Shown: positions 28,876 through 37,036, counted from the stretch's first letter. The stretch: DNA of 58,285 bases from Anabaena subtropica FACHB-260 (GCF_014697105.1 NZ_JACJRF010000034.1:1-58285); one strand, 5' to 3'. The notes: generated by a model from the sequence alone, not told the origin. Translations and numbers: made by a program.

Positions 28876-31134
28876 GTGATTACTACCGCCAGTGTGAGTC
28901 AACCACAAATCATTTTCTCTAGTGAAATTTTTCCCTTAAATTTCTCAGACTTAAATATAATATGTTTTCAGCTTAACCCTCATTTAGAAACGGAAGATGC
29001 AATTCGCTTAAGTTTCCACCTGAGTCGGACTTTACCACATATATTTGTTATTTGGAATAAGCCATATTTTTATGCTTTAGCACTTCCTAATTACCCCTTC
29101 GGTCTTCTAGTACAAGAATGGAAAGATATTCTTGCACAGGTTGTTGAAGAAGGGCTGACAGATTTAAGTGATCGTACTTTGCAGCTTCAAGAAGTTACAC
29201 TTACAGAAGCAGTACCAGCAAATGTTATTTCCCTACTGGCTTTTCAAGTTTTAAAAACATCGAAACCGTATCCGTTTTTACCTATAACCAAGTTATCGAA
29301 AAATGGTGTCCAAGTGAGACGTAATGCGGAATTTTGGGCAGAAACTATAGAAATAGATGGTGTTCTACAGCCAGCTATTACTTTAACTACTAAAAGTAAA
29401 TTTTTATTAATTAAGAATTTAGCTAATTTTTATCTCAATCATACAGATAAAAGTAACCCAGAAAAGCTTTTAATTAATCTAAGTGTTCGCGCTATTTCTC
29501 GTGATGATGTACAAGGTAACGGCACTATTACCAAAATTATTAGACAACCATCGTTAGAACACAGGCAAAAATTAATTGAACTTGCCAAAACTGAAGTTAG
29601 TAAACAAGCTCTAAAAGATGATTTATCAAATGAACTGCTAGTAGCAGTAAAATTTGGTAAAAACAAAAAGTTATATGAATATGGACTGAGTGCTTTACGT
29701 CCTTGCATAACTTCGGAAACAGTTACTCGGTTTGGATTAGATTGGGGCGAGTTGCTTAAAGAAACTAAAATTTCTTATAAAGAACGCACAGAATTGTTAA
29801 TTACTTATAAAAGTAATGCTGACAATGCTTTAATTACATATGGATTACAGTTAGGCAGAAGTATTAATAGCCGTGATTATCAAAACATATTTTGGCAACC
29901 TGCAACAGCGATTGAAAACACATCTTTGCTGTTTGGTAACGGAACTATTAGTACCCAAAATAGAATTTTGAAAGGACTGTCCCAAGGTGGTGTTTACCGT
30001 CGTCATAATAAATTTGGTGACATATCAAGACCAATTCGTATTACTGCCCTTAATCTTTGTGAATTGAATTTAGAAACTTTTTTTTCCCAACTTAAGCAAC
30101 ATCTAAAAAACTATAAATTTAATAGTATAGTTTCTCCCCAAACAACTTCATTAAAAAATTTAAGTGGAACTCAAGCAAGAGCCAAAGTAGAAGAAGTAGT
30201 TAACGAATTAATTAATACACCACCTGACATAGTCTTAACTTTTCTGCCACAAAGTGATCGTAATGCTGATGATGATGATGGTGGTAGCCTTTATCATAAA
30301 ATATATGACCTATTGCTGCAACAACAAATAGCTAGCCAAATGATTTATGAAGATACATTAAAAAATTCTTCTAATTACAAAAATATACTTCAACAGGTAG
30401 TTCCGGGAATTTTGGCTAAGTTGGGTAATGTACCTTTTGTATTGCAAGAGACTTTACAGATTGCTGACAATTTTATTGGTTTGGATATTTCGAGAGAGTC
30501 CAAAACAAGATTGTCTGGGACTATGAATGCTTGCGCGAGTACTCGTCTGTACGGAAAACAAGGAGAGTTTATTCGCTATCGACTAAAAGATGGTTTAATT
30601 CAAGGAGAAGAAATTCCTAAAAACTTTTTAGAAAGATTGTTACCGAAAAATGAACTCGAAGGAAAAACAGTACTGATTTATCGTGATGGAAAATTTTGTG
30701 GACAAGAAATTTTTAATCTGTTGGAGTGGGCTGAAGCAATTGGCTGTAAGTTGATATTAGTAGAGTGTAAGAAATCTGGTATTCCTAGACTATATACTGT
30801 AGCTGGTAAATTCATAAATACCCCAGAAAAAGGTTTGGCTTTACGTATTTCTTCTAGCGAAGCAGTTCTAGTGACAACTCAAGTTCCAGAGAAAATGGGA
30901 CTTGCTCTACCTTTACGCTTAACAGTGATTTGTGAAAACCACTCAGCTTTAATATCTCCTCCTATAGAACAAGTTGTTGAAACAACTTTAAAACTTACTT
31001 TGTTACATTATGGAGCATTAAAGATACCGCGTTTGCCAAAACCAGTTTATGGCTCACATAAAATAGCAAAATTACGATTGAGAGGAATATATCCTGCAAG
31101 TAAGTTAGAGGGAGATACTGAGTTTTGGCTATAA
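28876..31134 (+). CDS. Long prokaryotic Argonaute (pAgo) with intact PIWI domain
   Basis: The 752-aa protein fits a long-type pAgo. The MID region carries SLYHKIYDLLLQQQIASQM (Y473, K475), resembling the 5'-end-binding pocket. The PIWI domain runs from about 510. D537 in FIGLDIS, D604 in IYRDGK and H728 in VYGSHKIAKLR match a DEDH catalytic set; a Glu between them (E578 or E579 in GEEIP, or E564) could be the glutamate finger. A guide-directed nuclease acting against plasmids or phages is inferred from the family. It starts at GTG 28876 with GAGG 7 bp upstream, 2 bp after the nuclease gene, so the pair is one operon. The genes are AT-rich and I found no HIP1 site in them. Confidence 0.88.
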   Translation: MITTASVSQPQIIFSSEIFPLNFSDLNIICFQLNPHLETEDAIRLSFHLSRTLPHIFVIWNKPYFYALALPNYPFGLLVQEWKDILAQVVEEGLTDLSDRTLQLQEVTLTEAVPANVISLLAFQVLKTSKPYPFLPITKLSKNGVQVRRNAEFWAETIEIDGVLQPAITLTTKSKFLLIKNLANFYLNHTDKSNPEKLLINLSVRAISRDDVQGNGTITKIIRQPSLEHRQKLIELAKTEVSKQALKDDLSNELLVAVKFGKNKKLYEYGLSALRPCITSETVTRFGLDWGELLKETKISYKERTELLITYKSNADNALITYGLQLGRSINSRDYQNIFWQPATAIENTSLLFGNGTISTQNRILKGLSQGGVYRRHNKFGDISRPIRITALNLCELNLETFFSQLKQHLKNYKFNSIVSPQTTSLKNLSGTQARAKVEEVVNELINTPPDIVLTFLPQSDRNADDDDGGSLYHKIYDLLLQQQIASQMIYEDTLKNSSNYKNILQQVVPGILAKLGNVPFVLQETLQIADNFIGLDISRESKTRLSGTMNACASTRLYGKQGEFIRYRLKDGLIQGEEIPKNFLERLLPKNELEGKTVLIYRDGKFCGQEIFNLLEWAEAIGCKLILVECKKSGIPRLYTVAGKFINTPEKGLALRISSSEAVLVTTQVPEKMGLALPLRLTVICENHSALISPPIEQVVETTLKLTLLHYGALKIPRLPKPVYGSHKIAKLRLRGIYPASKLEGDTEFWL

Positions 31135-31255
31135 TAGAATACAAATAAATATTCCACCTCATCTACAAAGTACCTATAAATTAGTCAAATGCGCGTTTCC
31201 TGATGGTATTGAAGCAGAAAATTATGAATCGCTTTTAGCACTACTAAGTGAGGAA

Positions 31256-31438
31256 ATGTCAGATAGGAACTTAGCAGCAGTTATCGCCTATTACATTGGC
31301 AAAGACTATAGTGTTGTACTCAGTAATATATACCGAGTACAGTCAATTGATATTCCCAAAGCTGAAGCTATTAATAATTTAAAGAAAGTTTTACTTAGTT
31401 GTGGTTATCAGGATTGGATTGATGAATTATCCTCATAA
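31256..31438 (+). CDS. DUF3349-like small protein, probably 5'-truncated or with unusual start
   Basis: From ATG 31256 the frame gives 60 aa, MSDRNLAAVIAYYIGKDY to the stop. The same frame is open back to 31109 (the TAG is at 31106-31108) and encodes matching upstream sequence: RIQINIPPHL, then FPDGIEAENYESLLALLSEE. The full pattern resembles DUF3349. No ATG, GTG or TTG suits that longer form; only a CTG at 31118, overlapping the Argonaute 3' end, could start it. Either the start was lost or a non-standard codon is used. A second, more decayed copy lies at 32766. Confidence 0.5.
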   Translation: MSDRNLAAVIAYYIGKDYSVVLSNIYRVQSIDIPKAEAINNLKKVLLSCGYQDWIDELSS

Positions 31439-31500
31439 TTAATGTGGACTATTCCTGTTTTCGCTGAAGATGAAATTACTGAAGCTCTTTTGAATTTACA

Positions 31501-31797
31501 GTGGTTTATAATTTCGGTTCTCTGCCGTTTTTTTGTTTTTGTCTCACGCAGAGACGCGGAGAGGATAAAGAGATTATCTACAAGTTTCTTAATTTTAGTC
31601 GAGAGGACGTAGAAGCCATGTTAAATGTAGACCTGATTCGGGAAACCAAAGTTTATCAAGAAGCATTTGAAGAAGGCGAACTACAGGCTAAGTTGAAAAT
31701 AGTACCAATTTTGCTGGAATTAGGATTAAGTATTCAGCAAATAGCAGAAAAATTAAAACTAGATACAGATGTAGTCAGAGAAGCAGCAAGGAGCTAG
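31501..31797 (+). pseudogene. C-terminal fragment of a PD-(D/E)XK transposase-like protein
   Basis: The frame holds FLNFSREDVEAMLNVDL, then RETKVYQEAFEEGELQAKL and LELGLSIQQIAEKLKLD. These are the C-terminal regulatory helices of cyanobacterial Rpn/DUF2887-type proteins (full length about 270-300 aa). The first 20 residues of the open frame are unrelated and the nuclease core is missing. Just upstream, 31441-31500 encodes MWTIPVFAEDEITEALLNLQ in another frame, perhaps a piece of a different broken gene. Confidence 0.6.
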
Positions 31798-31807
31798 TCT
31801 TTGTAAG

Positions 31808-32230
31808 ATGACAAATAACTGGGAATTTACAGAAGTATGGATTGATCCGATGTTATCACCACCATACCTTCTTTTATTACTCTGTGATAATAAGAAAAAC
31901 TGTCAAATTTATGATCCAAAACAGGGTGATAAGGTTGTATTTTCTAGCAATAATTATGGCTCTCCCAGACTTGGGTTGATAAATTAACACTAAAAAATGG
32001 CTCAAACGACTGATATAACAAGGTTTCGCTAAAATAAAATCAAGGATTTAATAAAAATTTACTTTATTACTCTTGAATCCCAGACTATGTAAGGATTTAA
32101 CCTGATATTAAGTATTAATTTGTTATAGCTAGTCTAGGAGAGCCATAATTATGAAGTAGCTAAGTTATGGTTACTAGAAGATGAGTATGAGCCAGTTGAA
32201 GGTAGGCTGTTAGCTATAGAATTATTTTAA
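31808..32230 (+). pseudogene. Small gene interrupted by a MITE
   Basis: ATG 31808 begins MTNNWEFTEVWIDPMLSPPY and runs to SSNNY at 31957, where a 187-bp element intervenes. After the second target-site copy the frame resumes as EVAKLWLLEDEYEPVEG and stops at 32230. Removing the element plus one copy of the 8-bp duplication restores a single frame of about 76 codons. The small acidic product has no family I recognise. In its present state translation stops inside the element, shortly after the junction. Confidence 0.75.
31958..32144. mobile_element. 187-bp MITE with terminal inverted repeats and 8-bp target duplications
   Basis: The left end GGCTCTCCCAGACTTG matches the inverted right end (GGCTCTCCTAGACTAG when read inward) with two mismatches in 16. 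ATAATTAT flanks both sides (31950-31957 and 32145-32152). The interior is AT-rich and has no ORF. Because ATAATTAT is itself a palindrome, the exact boundary between repeat and duplication carries some uncertainty, but the restored reading frame of the host gene supports these limits. Confidence 0.82.
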
Positions 32231-32325
32231 CTGAAGTTATTCATTATGCTCTACAGAAGGTGATACCTACAGTAAGCTAAACTTATTAATAAATTACCAA
32301 CACGATTGAGAAGAGTAAAGTAACT

Positions 32326-32643
32326 ATGATTAATACAAAACCTGTTCGCCTTCGTCAACTAGGGAGAATATTTCCAGAATTTACAATTTCACCGGAAGAA
32401 TTAGCTAGACGGGAAGCTGAAAAAAATACTCGTGGACAAAAAGCGCGTGTTGTTTTTGACCAAGTGTGTCCACAATTAATAGATGAACATTACAACTGGT
32501 TTATTGTGATTGAACCAAACAGTGGTGATTATTTTATTGATCCAGATGAAAATATAGCTGACAAAAAAGCACGCCAAAAATATCCTACTGATTGGCTTGT
32601 TACTTTCCGTCTCAATGAAAAAGGTTCTTGTGGAGGGATATGA
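32326..32643 (+). CDS. Small hypothetical protein, antitoxin-like
   Basis: The 105-aa protein contains YNWFIVIEPNSGDYFIDPDENIADKKARQKYP. The pattern of a hydrophobic strand, then G-(D/E)-Y-x-x-D, then a basic helix recurs in the 90-aa protein at 32909 (VIIDIETGEYAVDKT). The two are probably distant paralogues. In cyanobacteria such small proteins often sit in front of retropepsin-like or PIN-like partners. Here the partner, if any, is lost: only a decayed fragment follows. Function is unknown. Confidence 0.55.
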   Translation: MINTKPVRLRQLGRIFPEFTISPEELARREAEKNTRGQKARVVFDQVCPQLIDEHYNWFIVIEPNSGDYFIDPDENIADKKARQKYPTDWLVTFRLNEKGSCGGI

Positions 32644-32765
32644 TTTCAGGAAAGTTTGATGATATTGGTGTTAGCTGACTGTAGCTATCGCTGTTATTGG
32701 AGTAGTGCGATCGCACGCGACATTTTGATAAGCTACTATAAACACAAGTCGGCAATTACTGTTAA

Positions 32766-32855
32766 TTTATTGATGTTCTCCAACCTGATGCTATTGCTAA
32801 TGTAAAGGAAAGATTGCTGGTGTGTGGTTATGAGCAATGGCTTGAGAAGGAATAA
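32766..32855 (+). pseudogene. Remnant of a second DUF3349-like gene
   Basis: After an in-frame TAA the frame reads FIDVLQPDAIANVKERLL, then VCGYEQWLEKE and stops. It aligns with the C-terminus of the gene ending at 31438 (AEAINNLKKVLLSCGYQDWIDE). The 5' two-thirds are absent. Confidence 0.55.
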
Positions 32856-32908
32856 ACTATACTTGTAATCAAGACAATAAATACATAATCACGCAAAAGG
32901 ATTAACAA

Positions 32909-33181
32909 GTGCAAGCTATTCTATTAAGCAGCGAAGAAGTTGCTAAACGTGCCAAAGAATTATATGACAATAACATTCGTCAACAAGTAGAGACAGAAGA
33001 AAACATCGGTAAGATGGTAATTATTGACATAGAAACAGGTGAGTATGCAGTTGATAAAACGGGGATAGAATCAGCAAAATATCTACGAAGTAAAAACAGA
33101 TTTGCTCGACTTTTTGGAATTCGCATTGGTTATAAAGTTGCTGCATCCTTTAGTGGAGAAATGGAGCGTGATTATCGGTGA
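32909..33181 (+). CDS. Small antitoxin-like protein coupled to an aspartic protease gene
   Basis: The 90-aa protein starts at GTG 32909 (MQAILLSSEEVAKRAKELYDN) and contains the strand VIIDIETGEYAVD. Its TGA stop overlaps the next start (GTGA, 33178-33181), so the two genes are translationally coupled. Pairs of such a small protein with a clan AA aspartic protease are common in cyanobacteria. A toxin-antitoxin-like or regulatory role is only a guess. It resembles the 105-aa protein at 32326. Confidence 0.65.
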   Translation: MQAILLSSEEVAKRAKELYDNNIRQQVETEENIGKMVIIDIETGEYAVDKTGIESAKYLRSKNRFARLFGIRIGYKVAASFSGEMERDYR

Positions 33182-33547
33182 TCACTGGTATTATCAAAAA
33201 TGGGCGTGCAACTGTCAATGTCATATTTCGATTGCCAAATCAACCTGACTTTACAATTGAATTTGTGATTGATACAGGCTTTACCGAGTTTCTCTCCTTA
33301 CCTCCAGCAGCAGTTAATCTCTTGGGTTTTCCTTTTGTTTATGATATATATATATGCAAATTTAGCAGATAATAGCCGAGTGCTTTTACCCGTCCATCAA
33401 GCCTCCATTATTTGGAATGGAGAAGAAAGAGAAATTCATGTGCTGGCAACAGGAAGGCTGCCATTATTAGAAACTGCTTTACTTGATGGCTATGAACTAT
33501 CGATCCAATTTACAGAAGGTGGTTTAGTAGAAATTGAAGAATTATAG
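33178..33547 (+). pseudogene. Clan AA (retropepsin-like) aspartic protease, frameshifted at an AT repeat
   Basis: The GTG at 33178 begins MITGIIKNGRATVNVIFRLP, and IEFVIDTGFTEFLSLP has the catalytic DTG triad. The frame then meets an (AT)6 run at 33344-33355 and stops at 33372. The missing C-terminal half continues in the next frame (ANLADNSRVLLPV to EGGLVEIEEL, stop 33547). One more AT unit (6 to 7), or two fewer, would restore a single frame of about 123 codons. It may be phase-variable, truly broken, or a sequencing error. Confidence 0.75.
33344..33355. repeat. (AT)6 dinucleotide tract inside the protease gene
   Basis: Six AT units follow ATG at 33341-33343. The reading frame of the host gene switches exactly across this tract, making it the likely slippage site. 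Confidence 0.85.
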
Positions 33548-33593
33548 TTAAATATAACAGTAATATATTAGAGTTTTAATTTCATAAATTAAG

Positions 33594-33626
33594 TGGTAGA
33601 GAATTAATTCTTCCCTACCCTTTTTA
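33594..33626 (+). terminator. Imperfect hairpin with T tract
   Basis: GGTAG at about 33595 pairs with CTACC at about 33615. Inner GAATTAATTC is self-complementary, and TTTTT follows. It could terminate the protease operon and the convergent tspO gene. Confidence 0.5.
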
Positions 33627-33680
33627 ATATTTGTTGAATGTGTGAAGCGAAACCTGATTAAGGTGTATTCTGAGGATTTA

Positions 33681-34433
33681 TTACTCCACAGGTGTTAGTT
33701 TTACAGGATACAATGGCTCAGATCCGTTTAACTGCCAAATTCTAAATACCAATGCAGCTGCTACGGTTAGCCATACACAAGAAAAAGATAAAATCATTCC
33801 CGCTACAGGGCTAGTTTGCCAATAAATTGCTGTCACAACTAAAGCAGATAACCAGGGGCCTAAAATCACTACAGGAACAGCCGCGCCTAGTCTCCGTTCT
33901 ACGGTAAAAATCGTATTCCAAGTATCGCCTAAAGCCAGATGTACTACAAACACAATGAAAGGTAGTACTAAAAATTGGTGATTCATTTGTTGCCAAACCA
34001 ACACAGAAGAAATTACCCGCAAAACTGCAATTATCATCCAAACTATGGGAAATGCTAAAGGTGGAGGAGACCATCTTGGTCTGATTACTTGGTCGTATGT
34101 CTGACGAGAACGGGTATTATCTAAAAGAGAAAAAATTCGGGAACGGATACTTAATAGAGCAAAAAATAATGCAGTCAATAAAGTGCTAAACCAACTGGGA
34201 AAAGAAGAATTTTTATCTATCAACATGATTAATTTTTCCATTCCCAATAACGCAATAATCATGACTCCTATTTGGAGGATAGTCCCTAGTTTATAAACTA
34301 AGACAGCTTTGATATCTAGTTCTTGTGTAGTGGCTGTTGATGTATTTAGAGATTGTTGTTGATTACCAGTTTTTATCCCCATTACTATGTTGACAAACTG
34401 TTCAAGTATTCCACTGTTGTTGGATTGATTCAT
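33681..34433 (-). CDS. TspO/MBR family membrane protein
   Basis: The 250-aa protein has an N-terminal cytosolic segment of about 45 aa and then several membrane helices. The TspO core is visible: RPRWSPPPLAFPIVWMI matches the conserved W-x-P-P...-P-x-W pattern, and LALGDTWNTIFTVERRLGAA matches the second signature. TspO proteins bind tetrapyrroles and cholesterol-like ligands and act in stress responses. This one is longer than the classic 160-aa protein, with two extra helices before the core. The gene is monocistronic and convergent with the accessory island. Confidence 0.72.
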   Translation of the reverse strand: MNQSNNSGILEQFVNIVMGIKTGNQQQSLNTSTATTQELDIKAVLVYKLGTILQIGVMIIALLGMEKLIMLIDKNSSFPSWFSTLLTALFFALLSIRSRIFSLLDNTRSRQTYDQVIRPRWSPPPLAFPIVWMIIAVLRVISSVLVWQQMNHQFLVLPFIVFVVHLALGDTWNTIFTVERRLGAAVPVVILGPWLSALVVTAIYWQTSPVAGMILSFSCVWLTVAAALVFRIWQLNGSEPLYPVKLTPVE

Positions 34434-34970
34434 AATTAATAAATTACGGATAGTCTATAACTATTAACAATGATTTATTATATAATAATGTGATATCTGA
34501 AAATAATATTTATTACTAATTTAAAAGATTTTATCAAGTTTTGAATTGGGTAATTGATTAACTTTGTGTAATTTATATCTTTTAACATCTAGCTTAAGGG
34601 TGATATAAATTAATAAAATCCGTCTTCATATAAATTAATAAAGCTTTTTCAATATTTTTGTCAAAAAAATATGGCTTTAATTTGAGTAATTTTTTACTTC
34701 AATGTTTGATTCTGGTTGAAAATTTTGACTAGCTTCAATAAACTCCACTTGGTTATAGGTGTTTGCAAGGCTTGATTGGTAAGAACTTCTGCAAGAATCA
34801 CCCAAAATCCTTGTAGATTAAATTTAAAATACCAGTAATTCTATCGGGAAACTAGGCTTATAAATCCCTATGTTGAAAGTACTATTGACTCCTTAAAAGG
34901 ATGTGGTTACTGTTATGAGTAGTCCTTGTAAAAGGCTATTTGTACATCAAAAAATCAAGAGGTATTTCCT
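34434..34970. other. AT-rich region upstream of the copper-storage gene, with a 15-bp direct repeat
   Basis: The 537 bases between the divergent tspO-like and Csp genes hold no ORF I can support. ATATAAATTAATAAA occurs twice in direct orientation (34603-34617 and 34628-34642), 25 bp apart. The repeats could be operator sites for either gene. AGAGG at 34958-34962 is a good ribosome binding site for the ATG at 34971. Confidence 0.5.
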
Positions 34971-35333
34971 ATGATGATGATGATGGCTGAATCTATGACT
35001 GCCGAAATGCAAGCCTGTATGAAAGCTTGTATGGATTGTCATAAAATGTGCATGGAAACTATGACTTACTGCATGAGCAAGGGCGGTATGCAGATGGACA
35101 TGAGTATGATGGGTATGATGCGCGACTGCTCAGAAATGTGCATGATGTGCGTGAATATGATGATGGGTGGTTCCGAATTTATGGGACGCACTTGTATGCT
35201 GTGTGCGGAAATGTGCGATCGCACTGCTATGGCTTGTGAGCAAATGAGCGATGATCAAATGATGATGGACTGTGCAATGGCTTGTCGCAGATGTGCAGAA
35301 GCTTGCAGATCCATGCAAATGATGCCTGCTTAA
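34971..35333 (+). CDS. Four-helix-bundle copper-storage protein (Csp-like)
   Basis: The 120-aa protein is extremely rich in Met and Cys. CxxxC-type spacings run along predicted helices (MQACMKACMDCHKMCME, then MCMMCVNMM, TCMLCAEMCDRTAMAC and CAMACRRCAEACRS). This is the Csp/DUF326 four-helix bundle that holds many Cu(I) ions along its core. No signal peptide is present, so it is probably cytosolic (Csp3-like). The start is the first of five consecutive ATGs, chosen for AGAGG 8 bases upstream. Confidence 0.9.
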   Translation: MMMMMAESMTAEMQACMKACMDCHKMCMETMTYCMSKGGMQMDMSMMGMMRDCSEMCMMCVNMMMGGSEFMGRTCMLCAEMCDRTAMACEQMSDDQMMMDCAMACRRCAEACRSMQMMPA

Positions 35334-35373
35334 TTCCATAACTTAGCAGAAGTTTCTCTGCAACCTAATATTC

Positions 35374-35403
35374 AAGCGCTCAGGCTGTTTAGTCTGGGCG
35401 TTT
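35374..35403 (+). terminator. Hairpin after the copper-storage gene
   Basis: AGCGCTCAG and CTGGGCGTTT flank a 10-base loop (one G-T pair) about 40 bases after the Csp stop. It is followed by a weak T-rich stretch. Confidence 0.55.
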
Positions 35404-35521
35404 GAAGTTTGAAATTGTGGAAATTTCCCCACAGACGCAAGAGTGTTATTTAAATAGCCACGATAATTATCAATTCAGGTTAAATTCTATAATTACGAAT
35501 TATGTCTGTGGCTAAGGGTAG

Positions 35522-36319
35522 ATGAAACATTTAAAATCCCGTTCCCAAGACTTGCGGGGCTTGTTTGAGAACAATATCACAATTGAATATGTGGCAGAAT
35601 CCCTGAAAGCTGTACCAGCAGAGGCGGAAGTATTAGAGGTTTTGGGCTGGATGCGATCGCAAGATTTTGATGTTGTTGGTGTGGAAATGGGAGATACTAT
35701 TACTGGCTATGTTGAACGCTCTAGTTTAATCCAAGTTAAGTCTGGTAAGTGTGGTGACTATCAGCGAGTGTTTCATCCCAAGGAACTGATTGCCATTTCT
35801 ACACCACTGATGAAGTTACTACCCATTTTGCAACAAATTCCACGTTTGTTTGTCCTCGATTGTAATCAGGTAAGTGGGATTATTACCTATGGGGATTTAC
35901 AGAAAGCACCAGTGAGAATGTTGTTATTTGGTTTAGTTACTCTACTGGAAATGAATCTACTTAGGTTAGTACGGCTTTATTATCCTCAAGATTCCTGGCA
36001 AAAAATTCTTAAACCTGAGCGTTTAGAGGTGGCGCGGAGGTTATGGAAAGAAAGTCAAGAAAGAAATGAAGCTACAGATTTATTAGATTATCTCCAGTTT
36101 TGTGATAAGCGAGAATTAGTTTTACATCAACCAGAACTACTGGAACAACTAGAACTAAAATCCAAACGCTCTGGCGAACGGTTTTTAAAATCTGCTGAAC
36201 AATTACGCAACCGATTAGCTCACGCCCAAAGTTTAGTTAGTGGTTCTTCTTGGACTGATTTAATTTCTTTAGCAGAGGCTATGGAAAAGCTACTAATTCA
36301 TTGTGAAGAGATAGAGTGA
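35522..36319 (+). CDS. CBS-domain protein with a HEPN-like C-terminal domain
   Basis: The 265-aa protein has an N-terminal CBS-like pair (about residues 20-145: VEMGDTITGYVERSSLIQV, then LFVLDCNQVSGIITYGDLQKAPVR) and a helical C-terminal part. There, LRNRLAHAQ holds R229, N230 and H234, which fit the RNxxxH signature of HEPN ribonucleases. CBS domains sense adenine nucleotides, so a ligand-gated RNase is a possible reading. That is inference: HEPN motifs also occur in non-catalytic proteins. The gene appears to stand alone. Confidence 0.65.
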   Translation: MKHLKSRSQDLRGLFENNITIEYVAESLKAVPAEAEVLEVLGWMRSQDFDVVGVEMGDTITGYVERSSLIQVKSGKCGDYQRVFHPKELIAISTPLMKLLPILQQIPRLFVLDCNQVSGIITYGDLQKAPVRMLLFGLVTLLEMNLLRLVRLYYPQDSWQKILKPERLEVARRLWKESQERNEATDLLDYLQFCDKRELVLHQPELLEQLELKSKRSGERFLKSAEQLRNRLAHAQSLVSGSSWTDLISLAEAMEKLLIHCEEIE

Positions 36320-36401
36320 ATTAGGGACTATGTAAGATTATATGAAGATATTTTATTTTCATATAAATTTTGGCTGTGGATTTCTATTTTTCAGCCAGCT
36401 A

Positions 36402-36767
36402 TCAAGACTTTTCCACTACTTTGAAACCATCAGGCTTTTTCGCTAACGAAGCACTTCCCAGAAAACTAGAAAACGCAATTAGCATCCAACCCAAACATAT
36501 ATGCTTTTTGGTTTGCCAAGTTTGTTTGTTATTGATGGTGGGAATTGGTTGGCTATTTATCTCTAACTGCCAAAAAGTCATTGCACCTATGCCGAACAAA
36601 ATAGCACTGATGATCGAGGAAATTGTAATAGTTCTAAAAAGCCATGATGCAAAATCATGCTCTTTTGTCAAACGCTTAACTGTGCGGCGATGACGAATAA
36701 TCCTTAACTCATTTGTATTGAGATTTATTTGAGCCAGTGGGTAGGTAATTTGTTGATTTTTCATCAT
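36402..36767 (-). CDS. Small membrane protein of unknown function
   Basis: The 121-aa protein has a polar N-terminus with Arg-rich IIRHRRTVKRLTKEHDF, then two membrane helices (SWLFRTITISSIISAILFGIGAMTF region and HICLGWMLIAFSSFLGSA). I prefer this frame over the overlapping plus-strand one because the helix-loop-helix layout and basic-inside charge are coherent. No family recognised. Confidence 0.6.
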   Translation of the reverse strand: MMKNQQITYPLAQINLNTNELRIIRHRRTVKRLTKEHDFASWLFRTITISSIISAILFGIGAMTFWQLEINSQPIPTINNKQTWQTKKHICLGWMLIAFSSFLGSASLAKKPDGFKVVEKS

Positions 36768-37036
36768 TTGCTCTCACCTATATGCTCCTCTACGGTATAC
36801 ATTACATCTATATCAGTAGTCACATAGTAAACTTTTGTCAGAAATTAGACTACTTTCTCTAGAAAGAATCAAGAACTAAGCAAAAAGTAGTCCTGGGGAA
36901 GTTATTTGAGATGATAAAATATTTTTTATAGTACACAAATACTAAAATATACTGTATTTGACAGTGCTAATTTGAAATTTCAGTTAACTAATTTTTAATT
37001 TTCTAGCAAGATACCGTAGGGTGTGTTGAACTGTTT

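Noticed and set aside
36370-36693. 107-codon plus-strand frame
   Set aside because: It is opposite a coherent two-helix membrane protein on the minus strand and has no better support.
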